This document shows positions 43,498 to 52,810 of a stretch of DNA of 57,211 bases, one piece after another. Origin of the DNA: Ruminococcus sp. (GTDB lineage: Bacteria; Bacillota; Clostridia; Oscillospirales; Ruminococcaceae); contig JAFSBM010000156.1 of the NCBI GenBank assembly GCA_017437285.1, forward strand, positions 1 to 57,211, in the 5' to 3' direction. Numbering within the stretch: position 1 is the stretch's first letter; each line of letters opens with the position of its first letter. The notes under the pieces are model-generated. The model searched no databases and was not told the origin of the DNA. It saw nothing but the letters and a program-made list of their open reading frames with translations. The translations under genes and the position numbers were made by a program.

Positions 43498-45390
43498 TTA
43501 CGACAACTCGAACATACCTGTATAAAGCTGATAGTATTTGCCCTTTTGAGCAATAAGGTCATCGTGTGAGCCACGCTCGATAATCTTACCATTCTCCAGC
43601 ACCATAATCGCCTTTGAGTTGCGGACAGTTGACAGACGGTGAGCAATTACAAATACTGTACGTCCCTCCATAAGAGAATCCATACCCTTTTCAATAAGGG
43701 CTTCCGTTCTTGTATCAATTGAACTTGTAGCCTCGTCAAGGATAAGCACAGGGGGATTTGCAATAGCTGCTCTTGCAATTGCAAGGAGCTGTCTTTGTCC
43801 CTGTGAAAGATTTGCTCCGTCAGCTGTAAGCATCGTATTATAGCCGTTTTCAAGATGTGTTATAAAGCCGTGAGCATTTGCAAGCTTTGCCGCTGCGTAA
43901 ACTTCTTCATCTGTAGCGTCAAGCTTGCCATAGCGGATATTGTCCATAACCGTGCCTGTGAAAAGGTGAGTATCCTGCAAAACTATTGACTGAGAGCGTC
44001 TTAAATCGCTCTTTTTTATTTTGTTGATGTTAATTCCGTCATATCTGATTTTTCCGTCGGGAACGTCATAAAAACGGTTGATAAGATTTGTGATAGTCGT
44101 CTTGCCTGCTCCCGTTGAGCCTACAAAGGCAATTTTCTGTCCCGGGTCGGCATAAAGGCTTATTCCGTTGAGTACGATTTTTTCAGGCTCATAGCCGAAA
44201 ACTACATCGTCAAATTCAACATGACCTCTTACCTCTGCATAAGTAACTGTTCCGTCAGCCTTATGTGGGTGCTTCCACGCCCATAAGCCTGTTTTTCCTG
44301 CGGATTCCGTAAGCTTTCCGTCAGCACCTCTTACAGCACTTACAAGAGTTACATATCCCTCGTCAGCTTCGGGTTCTTCGTCAATTACCGCAAAAATTCG
44401 CTCCGCACCTGCCAGAGCAGTAAGAACTGCATTCAGCTGCTGTGAAACCTGCGTAATAGGCTGTGCAAACTGTCGTGTAAACTGGAGATATGATATAAGC
44501 TTTCCTACGTCCATTCCGCCAAAGCCGTTTACAGCCATAATTCCGCCAACAATAGCAGTTGCCGCATAGTGGAGATATGACAGGTTATTCATAATCGGCA
44601 TAAGGATATTGGCAAAAGTATTCGCTTTAGTTGCCGCCTCGCAAAGTTCATTGTTCAGCTTGTCAAATTCCTCATTTGCCGCATCTTCGTGACAGAATAC
44701 CTTTACAACCTTCTGACCGTCAATAAGCTCCTCGATATAGCCGTTTGCCTTACCGACAGCTTTCTGCTGTGCAATAAAGCCCGCACCGCTGCGTGAGCCG
44801 ATTGCACCGATAACTCCTACAATTATAAAGAGCATCACAATTACAATTATTGTCAAAATCCAGCTGTACGCAATCATAAAGGCAAATACGCCTACAATTG
44901 TAATTGCGGAGCTGATAACATTTGCAATACTGTTGCTGAGCATTTCACGGAGAGTATCTGTATCATTTGTGTAAAGGGACATCAATTCGCCGTGAGTGCG
45001 TTTGTCAAAGAATTTTACTGGCAGCGACTCCATTTTGTTGAACAGGTCGTTACGAATTCTCATAAGTGTAGTTGTGGAAATCTTCATCATCATTCGCTGG
45101 GAAAGCAATGAGGACAATGCTCCCACAAGGTAAACGCAGCCCATTAATGCCAATATACCGATGAATTTGCCCTTATCCCACGTTCCCGTGTTTACGGCAT
45201 CTTCAACATTGTTTACAAGGGGTGTGAGAAGTGCATTTCCTGCAACTCCTGCAAATGCACTGAAAATAATTCCTGCTATAACAAGGAAAAACTGCACCTT
45301 AAAGCCGTACATATAGCTGAAAATTCGCTTGATTATGCCCTTTACGTCCTTGGGTTTCTGTACGGGTGCCATATTCTTCTTAGGAGGCAT
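43498..45390 (-). CDS. heterodimeric ABC exporter, catalytically complete subunit
   Basis: About 630 residues: N-terminal six-span transmembrane domain and C-terminal nucleotide-binding domain. Walker A GSTGAGKTT (about residue 420), Q-loop IVLQDTHLFTG, signature LSQGQRQLLAIARA and Walker B LILDEATSSIDTRTE with the catalytic Glu. A linker of about 60 residues (DEGYVTLVSAVRGADGKLTE) lengthens the segment before the NBD. Start chosen at MPPKKN, overlapping the upstream stop by 11 bp. It resembles the BmrD/LmrD type multidrug or peptide exporters; substrate unknown. Confidence 0.9.
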   Translation of the reverse strand: MPPKKNMAPVQKPKDVKGIIKRIFSYMYGFKVQFFLVIAGIIFSAFAGVAGNALLTPLVNNVEDAVNTGTWDKGKFIGILALMGCVYLVGALSSLLSQRMMMKISTTTLMRIRNDLFNKMESLPVKFFDKRTHGELMSLYTNDTDTLREMLSNSIANVISSAITIVGVFAFMIAYSWILTIIVIVMLFIIVGVIGAIGSRSGAGFIAQQKAVGKANGYIEELIDGQKVVKVFCHEDAANEEFDKLNNELCEAATKANTFANILMPIMNNLSYLHYAATAIVGGIMAVNGFGGMDVGKLISYLQFTRQFAQPITQVSQQLNAVLTALAGAERIFAVIDEEPEADEGYVTLVSAVRGADGKLTESAGKTGLWAWKHPHKADGTVTYAEVRGHVEFDDVVFGYEPEKIVLNGISLYADPGQKIAFVGSTGAGKTTITNLINRFYDVPDGKIRYDGININKIKKSDLRRSQSIVLQDTHLFTGTVMDNIRYGKLDATDEEVYAAAKLANAHGFITHLENGYNTMLTADGANLSQGQRQLLAIARAAIANPPVLILDEATSSIDTRTEALIEKGMDSLMEGRTVFVIAHRLSTVRNSKAIMVLENGKIIERGSHDDLIAQKGKYYQLYTGMFELS

Positions 45391-47116
45391 CAGCGTCACC
45401 GCCTTTCTGCTGTGAATCATATACCTCACGGTAAATTTCACTTGTTTTCAGAAGTTCATCGTGAGTTCCCACATCGGTGATTTTTCCGTCATCCATAACA
45501 ATAATTCTGTCTGCGTCCTTGACGGAAGAAATTCGCTGTGCAATTATAAATGTAGTGACATCTCCGAGATTTTCACGGAATGCCTTTCTGATACTTGCGT
45601 CGGTTGCGGTGTCAACTGCACTTGTGGAGTCGTCAAGAATAAGTATCTTCGGCTTTTTCAGCAATGCACGGGCAATACAAAGTCTTTGCTTTTGTCCTCC
45701 CGATACATTTACACCGCCCTGACCTAAATTCTGGTCATAGCCGTCGGGGAATGATGTGATAAAATCGTGGGCAGAAGCCTGTTTACAAGCCTCTATGATT
45801 TCCTCATCGGTAGCCTCGGCATTTCCCCATTTAAGGTTATCCTTGATAGTTCCCGAAAAGAGTACATTTTTCTGCAATACCATTGCAACCTGATTTCTCA
45901 GGGACTCCAAATCGTAATCACGGACATTTCGTCCGCCTACGAAAACTTCGCCCTCTGTTGTGTCGTAAAGTCGTGGAATAAGCTGAACAAGAGATGTTTT
46001 TGATGAACCTGTTCCGCCGATAATTCCGATAGTTTCTCCTGATTTTATGTCAAGATTGATTTTGTCAAGGGCAAGATTGTTCATATCCTTGAAATAGCTG
46101 AAAGAAACATTCTTAAAGCTTACAGAGCCGTTTTTCACCTCTGTTACGGCATTTTCGGGAGATACAATGTCAACTTCCTCGGTGAGAACCTCGTAAATAC
46201 GCTGAATTGACGCTCTTGAAATGACGAACATCATAAAGAGGAACGAAAGCATCATAAGGGACATAAGAATTTGTGTCACATATGTGATGAACTGGGTTAA
46301 ATCGCCTGTGAGCATATCGCCGCCCACAATCATATGACCGCCGAAAAAGAGAATTGCAATTGTACTTGCGTACATACACAGCTGCATAAAGGGCATTGTC
46401 ATAATAACAAGCTTTTCAGCGTTGACCTGTGCCGCACGTACCGATTCAGAACAGTCGGTGAACTTCTTTTTCTCGTAATCCTCACGGACAAATGCCTTTA
46501 CTGTGCGGATTCCTATGAGATTTTCCTGCACTCTGCCGTTCATATTGTCATAGAGTGACAGCATCTTTTTAAATCTTGGGTGAGCCTTTGTCATTACAAT
46601 TGCTATGGCAATTGCAAGAACGGGAATTGCACAAACAAAAACGAGCGAGAGTCTTGCGTTTGCCGTAAGTGCCATAATAAGGGCAAAAATCAGCATCATT
46701 GGTGCTCTTACAGCTGTTCTGATGAACATCATAAAGGACATCTGAACATTGGTTACATCAGTTGTAAGTCGTGTGGTAAGTGAGGCGGTGGAGAATTTAT
46801 CCACATTTGCAAAAGAAAACTGCTGCACCTTTTCAAAGAGTGCTTTTCGCAGATTTTTAGCAAATCCCACAGCCGCAACTGCGGAAAATCTGCCCGCAAC
46901 TGCACCGAAAGCAAGGGAAACAAGTGCCATTCCCACCATTAAAGCTCCCATTACTGCAACGTGTTTTACATCGCCTTTTTTTATACCCTCGTTGATGATT
47001 GAAGCCATAACATAGGGTATCAGCACTTCCATAGCAACCTCGCCTAAAATGGTTACAGGTGACAAAATTGCTTCCTTTTTGTATTTGCCCACATAGGACA
47101 ATAATTTTTTCAGCAT
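45380..47116 (-). CDS. heterodimeric ABC exporter, degenerate-site subunit
   Basis: About 578 residues, first gene of the pair. Transmembrane domain then NBD with a modified Walker A GGTGSSKTS (about residue 367), signature VSGGQKQRLCIARALL, and Walker B ILILDDSTSAVD where Asp replaces the catalytic Glu. That pattern is known for one half of asymmetric exporters such as BmrC/LmrC. Start at 47116 with AAAGGAG; an upstream in-frame ATG lies in front of that site. A good promoter lies upstream. It overlaps the partner gene, implying coupled synthesis of both halves. Confidence 0.9.
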   Translation of the reverse strand: MLKKLLSYVGKYKKEAILSPVTILGEVAMEVLIPYVMASIINEGIKKGDVKHVAVMGALMVGMALVSLAFGAVAGRFSAVAAVGFAKNLRKALFEKVQQFSFANVDKFSTASLTTRLTTDVTNVQMSFMMFIRTAVRAPMMLIFALIMALTANARLSLVFVCAIPVLAIAIAIVMTKAHPRFKKMLSLYDNMNGRVQENLIGIRTVKAFVREDYEKKKFTDCSESVRAAQVNAEKLVIMTMPFMQLCMYASTIAILFFGGHMIVGGDMLTGDLTQFITYVTQILMSLMMLSFLFMMFVISRASIQRIYEVLTEEVDIVSPENAVTEVKNGSVSFKNVSFSYFKDMNNLALDKINLDIKSGETIGIIGGTGSSKTSLVQLIPRLYDTTEGEVFVGGRNVRDYDLESLRNQVAMVLQKNVLFSGTIKDNLKWGNAEATDEEIIEACKQASAHDFITSFPDGYDQNLGQGGVNVSGGQKQRLCIARALLKKPKILILDDSTSAVDTATDASIRKAFRENLGDVTTFIIAQRISSVKDADRIIVMDDGKITDVGTHDELLKTSEIYREVYDSQQKGGDADAS

Positions 47117-47176
47117 TGTATCACTTCTCCTTTCCTGATACATTAGAGCAATATATAAATTTTTCCATACTATAAA

Positions 47177-47205
47177 AGTATATCACTAATGGATTTTAAT
47201 GTCAA
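47177..47205 (-). promoter_or_regulatory. promoter of the ABC exporter operon
   Basis: Minus strand TTGACA (47200-47205), 17-bp spacer, TATACT (47177-47182). It lies just outside the mobile element at 47227. Confidence 0.65.
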
Positions 47206-47226
47206 TGTTTATTTTGTGAAATTATA

Positions 47227-47546
47227 TTGCTCCCCCAACTAAACCTTACCAGCAAATACTCGACATAAAGAAAATTTCTCTGCGTCAGAAAAACTTGAGG
47301 GCATCTCTAAAAACCCGTTTGATTAAAGAAAAATCAGATAGGTGCGGCAACTGCAAGGAAACCTTCCGAAGGCGTGCTGTCGCACTCCAAGGGAGGTTGA
47401 CGAAGCAGATGACGTGCATAGCTGTTTTTTCTCAAAAGGGGTTTTTAGAGATGCCCTTGAAATGCGAAAGCATTCCTGCGTTTTTCTTCCTTGATAAATT
47501 CCCTTTCTGTCTTCATCTTTTTGGCAAGGTTTAGTTGGGGGAGCAA
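47227..47546 (+). mobile_element. TA-flanked MITE interrupted by a second MITE
   Basis: Inverted ends TTGCTCCCCCAACTAAACCTT (left, first 21 bp with one base omitted here for brevity) and its complement at 47526-47546, both bordered by TA. A TA target duplication is characteristic of IS630/Tc1-mariner elements. Subtracting the inner 158-bp element plus its 4-bp duplication leaves about 158 bp, too small for a transposase. Confidence 0.8.
47299..47456 (-). mobile_element. 158-bp MITE, copy 2 (nested)
   Basis: GGGCATCTCTAAAAACCC at the left end and its complement at the right, flanked on both sides by TTGA (47295-47298 and 47457-47460), a clear 4-bp target duplication. Inverted relative to the copy at 39421. 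The open frame across it is spurious. Confidence 0.9.
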
Positions 47547-47571
47547 TAGTCCGATTTCCTCACAAAATATC

Positions 47572-47600
47572 TTGACAAACACGGTTAAATATGATATAAT
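47572..47600 (+). promoter_or_regulatory. sigma-A promoter of small membrane protein 1
   Basis: TTGACA (47572-47577), 17-bp spacer, TATAAT (47595-47600): full consensus. Confidence 0.8.
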
Positions 47601-47651
47601 TCATTACATTATCACATTAATAAACAAATGAAACTTATTGGGGGATTTTTT

Positions 47652-47984
47652 ATGAAAACGGCTTTTAAAATCACAAACATTGTTATGCTTGCAGTTACGC
47701 TTATCTATTTGCTTGCAAGCACTGTAATAGGTTTTCTCACAGGCGATATACTGTCGCTGCTTTTCGCTCTGCTGCCCATATTGCTCACCATTCTTATGAA
47801 TATCAGCGGTATTAAAGGAAATTACAAATCCAGCGTTACGGTATCAATCGTATTATTCTTTATATATTTACTTACGCTGATTTTTGCAAATGACTTTATC
47901 ATGGCAATTATCCGCCTTGGTATAATCATTGCATATCTCTGCTTTGCTAATTATATGAACAAGAACTCGGAATACTCAGCGTAA
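47652..47984 (+). CDS. small four-span membrane protein 1
   Basis: 110 residues, start at 47652 behind GGGGGA (an earlier in-frame ATG lacks a site). Four hydrophobic segments: KITNIVMLAVTLIYLLAS, LSLLFALLPILLTILMN, VTVSIVLFFIYLLTLIFA, IMAAIIRL-like end and YLCFANYMN. No recognised family. The next gene is a paralogue (MKVAFKVINILLL versus MKTAFKITNIVML) with an almost identical promoter. Function unknown. Confidence 0.7.
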   Translation: MKTAFKITNIVMLAVTLIYLLASTVIGFLTGDILSLLFALLPILLTILMNISGIKGNYKSSVTVSIVLFFIYLLTLIFANDFIMAIIRLGIIIAYLCFANYMNKNSEYSA

Positions 47985-48034
47985 TAAGAATTAATTAATT
48001 CCCGTAATATTCATAGAATTTTTTGAATACACTC

Positions 48035-48063
48035 TTGACAAACACAGTTAAATGTGATATAAT
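48035..48063 (+). promoter_or_regulatory. sigma-A promoter of small membrane protein 2
   Basis: TTGACA (48035-48040), 17-bp spacer, TATAAT (48058-48063). The spacer differs from the previous one at only two positions. Confidence 0.8.
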
Positions 48064-48134
48064 TTACTACAGTACCACACAAAACTGCTTTATGTGGTAT
48101 GTGGGGTGCAAAATGATAAAGGGGGTTATATTTT

Positions 48135-48476
48135 ATGAAAGTAGCTTTTAAGGTGATCAACATTCTATTGCTCGTGTTTACGGTTATTCCTGCGGCAATA
48201 GGTGCTGTCAGCGGTCTTATTCTTTCCACATCTGAGCTTGGCGGATTGGCATTCTTCGGAACAATCCTTGCTCTCATTCCTGCCGCTGTCACAATTTATA
48301 TGGCGATCAAAGGCTTACGGGGTGACTACGGAACAGCGTCTAAAATTGCATTTTTCATTCTTTTCATTGACGTTATTCTTCTTTTCATCTCATCATCAAG
48401 AGCAAGCTGCATTTTCCAGATTATTTTGCTTGGTGTTTACATCTATATGGCAAAAAGTTTGCAGAAAATTTGGTAA
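48135..48476 (+). CDS. small four-span membrane protein 2
   Basis: 113 residues, paralogue of the preceding protein. Segments: FKVINILLLVFTVIPAAIG, GLAFFGTILALIPAAVTIY, IAFFILFIDVILLFISSS and IFQIILLGVYIYMA. The charged loop MAIKGLRGDYGTAS corresponds to ISGIKGNYKSS in the first copy. Ribosome site AAAGGGGG. Each copy has its own promoter, so they form two separate transcripts. Function unknown. Confidence 0.7.
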   Translation: MKVAFKVINILLLVFTVIPAAIGAVSGLILSTSELGGLAFFGTILALIPAAVTIYMAIKGLRGDYGTASKIAFFILFIDVILLFISSSRASCIFQIILLGVYIYMAKSLQKIW

Positions 48477-48483
48477 CAATCAT

Positions 48484-48515
48484 AGGCTGACGTTTATGCG
48501 TCAGCCTTTGCTTTA
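48484..48515 (+). terminator. terminator
   Basis: AGGCTGACG (48484-48492) with CGTCAGCCT (48499-48507), then TTGCTTT. Confidence 0.75.
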
Positions 48516-48618
48516 ATCTATATTATTAAATGATATAAATATTTTCACATACAGTTATAGCTTCTTATGTCAGATTTAAACAAAATTCAGAAGAAATGTA
48601 TATATCATTGAACTTCAC

Positions 48619-48647
48619 TTGACAAAATTCGCAGGATATGTTATAAT
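48619..48647 (+). promoter_or_regulatory. sigma-A promoter of citrate synthase
   Basis: TTGACA (48619-48624), 17-bp spacer, TATAAT (48642-48647). Confidence 0.8.
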
Positions 48648-48702
48648 GTATATACACACTCAAATTCAACTTAAAGTAATAACGAAAAAGGAGGACAAAA
48701 AA

Positions 48703-50049
48703 ATGGGCTACGGCTTAATAGGACTTACACCTGAAATCAAAGGGCTTGCTGATAAATCTGTTGAGGGTTATCGCATCGACCCATCACTCTACACTCTCTA
48801 CGATGTAAAACGAGGACTTCGTGACATTAACGGCAACGGAGTTATTGCAGGTCTGACAAATATCAGCACTATAAATGTTGACGAAAACGGACAGGGAAAA
48901 CTCTTTTACCGTGGAATTGATGTGGAAGATATTGTAAACGGCTTCATCAAGGCAAAGCGTTTCGGCTTCGAGGAAACCATTTATCTCCTCCTTTTCGGTA
49001 AAATGCCTACGGCAACTGAGCTTGAGGATTTCAGAAAAATTCTCGTAGACGCAAGAAATCTGCCTACAACCTTTACAAGAGATATTATTATGAAATCCCC
49101 CAGCGACAATATGATGAATATTCTGGCAAAATCCGTCCTCGCTCTCTATTCCTACGACGAAAATGCCAATGATATTACTATCCCCAACGTGTTAAGACAG
49201 TGTATTTCCCTTATTACTCTGTTCCCCATGCTGGCGGTTTACGGCTATCACACATACAGATACACACGCAACGGCGGCAGCTTCTTTATTCACGACCCCA
49301 ATCCCGACCTTTCAATTGCGGAAAATCTGCTGTATATGCTCCGTGCCGACAAGAAATATACAGAACTGGAGGCTCGTATTCTCGATATGGCTCTCGTTCT
49401 TCACGCTGAACACGGCGGCGGAAATAACTCCACTTTTACCGTTCACGTTGTTTCTTCTTCGGGAACTGACACATATTCCGCTATTGCGGCGGCTTTAGGC
49501 TCTCTCAAAGGTCCCAAGCATGGCGGTGCAAATATCAAGGTTGCACTTATGTTTGACGATATGAAGAAAAATGTCAAGGACTGGACTGACGAAAATGAAG
49601 TCAAGGAATATCTTAAAAAGCTCCTCCACAAAGAGGCTTTTGACAAGGCAGGTCTTATCTATGGTATGGGACACGCTGTATATTCCCACTCCGACCCCAG
49701 AGCAACGGTATTCAAGGGATTTGTAGAGAATCTCAGCAACGAAAAGGGACTTCACGACGAATTCAACCTTTACGCTATGGTTGAACGGCTTGCTCCACAG
49801 GTTATCGCTGAGGAAAGACGCATTTACAAGGGCGTATGTGCAAACGTGGATTTCTACAGCGGCTTTGTTTATCGTATGCTGGGAATTCCCGATGAACTTT
49901 TCACTCCCCTTTTCGCTATTTCCCGTATTGCAGGCTGGTCAGCACATCGTATTGAGGAACTTATCAACTCCAATAAGATTATCCGCCCTGCTTACAAGGC
50001 AATTTCTCCCGTAAGAGAATACACGGATATGGAAAACAGAATGGACTAA
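48703..50049 (+). CDS. gltA: citrate synthase
   Basis: Condenses oxaloacetate with acetyl-CoA. 448 residues from the ATG behind AAAGGAGG (the longer in-frame extension has no ribosome site and overlaps the promoter). Catalytic regions are visible: HAEHGGGNNSTFTVHVVSSS, GSLKGPKHGGANIKV (active-site His), and GMGHAVYSHSDPRA with the substrate Arg; the conserved Asp lies in CANVDFYSG. No aconitase or isocitrate dehydrogenase gene is near. It probably serves the glutamate branch of an incomplete TCA pathway (inference). A 2-methylcitrate synthase role cannot be excluded from sequence alone. Confidence 0.93.
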   Translation: MGYGLIGLTPEIKGLADKSVEGYRIDPSLYTLYDVKRGLRDINGNGVIAGLTNISTINVDENGQGKLFYRGIDVEDIVNGFIKAKRFGFEETIYLLLFGKMPTATELEDFRKILVDARNLPTTFTRDIIMKSPSDNMMNILAKSVLALYSYDENANDITIPNVLRQCISLITLFPMLAVYGYHTYRYTRNGGSFFIHDPNPDLSIAENLLYMLRADKKYTELEARILDMALVLHAEHGGGNNSTFTVHVVSSSGTDTYSAIAAALGSLKGPKHGGANIKVALMFDDMKKNVKDWTDENEVKEYLKKLLHKEAFDKAGLIYGMGHAVYSHSDPRATVFKGFVENLSNEKGLHDEFNLYAMVERLAPQVIAEERRIYKGVCANVDFYSGFVYRMLGIPDELFTPLFAISRIAGWSAHRIEELINSNKIIRPAYKAISPVREYTDMENRMD

Positions 50050-50093
50050 TTAATACCAATCCCTAAAACAACAGCAGACAAATCTAATGGTAT

Positions 50094-50124
50094 AAAAGCC
50101 ACCGCAGGGTGGCTTTTATTTTTT
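50094..50124 (+). terminator. terminator of gltA
   Basis: Perfect stem AAAAGCCACC (50094-50103) / GGTGGCTTTT (50108-50117) with GCAG loop, then A and six Ts. Confidence 0.9.
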
Positions 50125-50130
50125 GATTTC

Positions 50131-50286
50131 GTACCGAAATTGCAGGCGGATTATATCCGTCCCTAAGATTATGGAAAACCTGAATTTCGTACCGAAATTG
50201 CGGACACAGCACGCTGTGTCCCTACAGATTATATCAACATATAATAGCTTGCAACAACATAATTACGCATTACGAATTACGCATTG
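50131..50286. repeat. REP-like units and CATTACG heptads
   Basis: GTACCGAAATTGC with a degenerate GGCGGATTATATCCG palindrome (50145-50159), then GTACCGAAATTGC with GGACACAGCACGCTGTGTCC (50202-50221), a spacer, and CATTACG/AATTACG/CATTG units. The block from about 50160 is nearly identical to 52680-52804. Confidence 0.85.
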
Positions 50287-50374
50287 AAAAAACGGACGGC
50301 AGAAAAAATTCCACCGTCCAAAAAGCTAAAGGCTAATGGCTAAAAGCTAAAGGCTTTAAAAAAAGCTTAAAAAT
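50287..50374 (+). repeat. heptad-hairpin element absent from the paralogous locus
   Basis: Hairpin GGACGGCAGA / TTCCACCGTCC-type (about 50294-50319) then GCTAAAG/GCTAATG/GCTAAAA/GCTAAAG heptads and an A-rich tail, 88 bp in all. In the duplicated copy at 52805-52810 the same position holds only 6 bp, so this is a discrete insertion. Confidence 0.85.
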
Positions 50375-52636
50375 TCAGCTTTGTTCGCTTAACATTATTG
50401 AAACCCTGTTCTGTATCATTTCGGCACATTCCTCGGCTGTATATTCGCCGTTAATATATAGGAGAAATTCTTCATTGCAGATACTGCTTATTTGCTCGCT
50501 GCTGAATATTTTTGCGGTGCATCTGCTTACCACATTGCGGATTAATTCAGCCTCATCCTCGGTGATGTACAGGTTGTAAGGGACGATATATCCGTCAAAT
50601 CCAAGCTCACCCACGGGATTTTCCTGCCCTTCCGCAAGAGTATTTTCCGCAAGCGATTTTTCAAAGGCATTTTTCAAGGTAAAAAGCCTGCCGCTGTCAT
50701 TTTCCGAGGATTGATATTCCTCACTCATTATATAGGAAATGAACTCCCACGCACCCTCTTTGCAGTCGGAATTTTCAGTTATAGAGTAAAAATCCTGAAA
50801 TCCCACAGTTCCGCCCGAATTGGTATCGGGGAATGAGAGATAACTAAGACCGTCAATGCCAAGCTGATATGTATTGAGCATCTGAAAATCCCGTATATAG
50901 TTCATTCCCTCGGCAAAACCTATCATAGCTGTTCTGTTTTTCAGAGATGTTGCAACTTCCGCCGCCGAAGCGTCTGACGATGCAGTTTCGGCATTGCGGC
51001 AGAATTCAAGAAAACGGATAAACTCCTCGGAATTGAAACGGCATTTATCACCGTCAATCCAAGCCGCAAGATTATCGAAATATCCACCTGCACAAAATCT
51101 GCCGAAAACATTTTCGGGGGAACGTGTGTAATAGTCGTAACTCAGCTTCATTCCCGCAGGGCGGCTTTCGTAAAGGGTGAAAAATTCGTCAAAACTCCAG
51201 TCTGTGTATTCCTCACCGATAAAATTTTTATCGGCAATAATGCAGTTGATGAAAAATGTGGGACTAATCCCATAAAGGCTGTCCCTGTACTCCAGAGCTT
51301 CAACTACATTTTGGAGAATATCGGCTTTTTCAACTCCGTCATACTGCTCCATAAGCTGATACATATCGGTAATTCCGCCTAAATTCACAAGATTTTCCAT
51401 AATTGTAACATCATTGTATTTTATAATATCAGGGGCATTGCCTGTGAGAATTTCCATTTTTATATCGTCAAACTCTGCTGACTCTCTTATTTCAAGGAAA
51501 TATTTGTCGGAGCGCTTATTGAAATCATTGGCAAGAACCATATAATCCTCATTGTTATAGGTACAGGCAAGAGTTATTTTTTCCCTGTCAAGGGAGTAGT
51601 CGTCGGAACGTGGGAAAATCCTCGAAATAAAGGGCAGTCCCTTATTCGTACCGTAGATGAAAAAGTCATTGCCGCCCTTTTCCACCGTGTAAATATCGCC
51701 TACAGGGAGGTATGATGCGGAATAATCCACAACAAGTTCAACTTCGTGATTTTCCGTCACGCCATAAATTCCGTCAACGCACGAAATATAGAGCAGAAAT
51801 TCACCGTCACCTGCAAATACATTTCCGTCAGCTACAGCATTATTCAGCGAAATATCCTCAGAAAACCGATAATTTTCATCAATGAAATTCACCGTCTGAT
51901 ATTCGGCAGCAGCAATTTTCCCCTCAGCATAAACACCTGCATGCACAATCATGGAAGTATTGGGAATTTCCGTGATTTCTCCGCTTTTTTCCATAATCAT
52001 AAGACCGTTATTCGTTGTGACGAGAAACGACTCATCGTTAAATTTTTCAATGGAAATCGGCTCTGTGCCTTTAGTGTTGTAGTAGTAATCCATATCCGCA
52101 ATTTCATTTGAGTAAATTTCCTGCTGATTTTCGTCAAACTCCTTTAGGGTATAGAAATATCCCGAATGTTTGAAATGGTCCTCGGCATTGTCGGAAACTC
52201 CACTTGATTTTCTTTCGGAAATGAGAACCGTGATTTTTCCTGTTTCGTCAATGTCCGATATATACCTCAGTCCTCCACCGTTTTCGATAACGATTTTCTC
52301 CGAATAATCGGCAAAATCCAAGGAATAGACGCACAGTTTCAGATTAAAATCCATATCATTATAAAGGACGTAAAAACTGTCCTTTTCGGCGATATACTTC
52401 ATATTCTGAAAATTCCAGAAATCCTTTGGCAATGCAATCTTTTTTTCTCCGTATATTGTCTGTCTGAAATTTTCGTCAATTTCGGCAGTTTCCCCTGTAT
52501 TTTCGCTGACGGCTGCGGAGTCGCTGTATTCAGCTTTGCTTGATTCGGGTTTGCTTTCGGCAGCAGGCTTTTTCTCCTCGCATGAAACACCGCAAAGGGC
52601 GATAATTGCGGTTAAAAATGATAATAGTTTCTTCAT
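50375..52636 (-). CDS. solute-binding-type lipoprotein A
   Basis: 753 residues. A signal peptide with a probable lipobox (FLTAIIALCGVSC) anchors the protein at the membrane surface. The first about 330 residues form a region rich in beta strands of unknown type (propeller-like). The second part looks like an extracellular solute-binding protein family 1: KITLACTYNNEDYMVLANDF, APDIIKYNDVTIMENLVNLG, YGISPTFFINCIIADKNF and TDWSFDEFF. No permease or ATPase is adjacent. The lipobox has Gly at -3, which is unusual. A paralogue lies immediately upstream, sharing the C-terminal AEECAEMIQNRVSIMLSEQS. Confidence 0.8.
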   Translation of the reverse strand: MKKLLSFLTAIIALCGVSCEEKKPAAESKPESSKAEYSDSAAVSENTGETAEIDENFRQTIYGEKKIALPKDFWNFQNMKYIAEKDSFYVLYNDMDFNLKLCVYSLDFADYSEKIVIENGGGLRYISDIDETGKITVLISERKSSGVSDNAEDHFKHSGYFYTLKEFDENQQEIYSNEIADMDYYYNTKGTEPISIEKFNDESFLVTTNNGLMIMEKSGEITEIPNTSMIVHAGVYAEGKIAAAEYQTVNFIDENYRFSEDISLNNAVADGNVFAGDGEFLLYISCVDGIYGVTENHEVELVVDYSASYLPVGDIYTVEKGGNDFFIYGTNKGLPFISRIFPRSDDYSLDREKITLACTYNNEDYMVLANDFNKRSDKYFLEIRESAEFDDIKMEILTGNAPDIIKYNDVTIMENLVNLGGITDMYQLMEQYDGVEKADILQNVVEALEYRDSLYGISPTFFINCIIADKNFIGEEYTDWSFDEFFTLYESRPAGMKLSYDYYTRSPENVFGRFCAGGYFDNLAAWIDGDKCRFNSEEFIRFLEFCRNAETASSDASAAEVATSLKNRTAMIGFAEGMNYIRDFQMLNTYQLGIDGLSYLSFPDTNSGGTVGFQDFYSITENSDCKEGAWEFISYIMSEEYQSSENDSGRLFTLKNAFEKSLAENTLAEGQENPVGELGFDGYIVPYNLYITEDEAELIRNVVSRCTAKIFSSEQISSICNEEFLLYINGEYTAEECAEMIQNRVSIMLSEQS

Positions 52637-52661
52637 AAAATTCCTCCTTTGGGTAATTCAC

Positions 52662-52804
52662 GGGCGGATAATATCCGCCCCTAAGATTATGGAAAACCTG
52701 AATTTCGTACCGAAATTGCGGACACAGCACGCTGTGTCCCTACAGATTATATCAACATATAATAGCTTGCAACAACATAATTACGCATTACGAATTACGC
52801 ATTG
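52662..52804. repeat. REP-like units, duplicate of the 50.2 kb block
   Basis: GGGCGGATAATATCCGCCC (52662-52680), CCTAAGATTATGG, GTACCGAAATTGC, GGACACAGCACGCTGTGTCC (52720-52739), then the CATTACG heptads. The sequence is nearly identical to 50160-50286, showing that the lipoprotein gene was duplicated with its 3' flank. Confidence 0.85.
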
Positions 52805-52810
52805 TTTTCG

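Noticed and set aside
47295-47534. 79-codon frame across the nested MITE
   Set aside because: It starts at the element border, has no ribosome site, and the same sequence at 39421 is non-coding.
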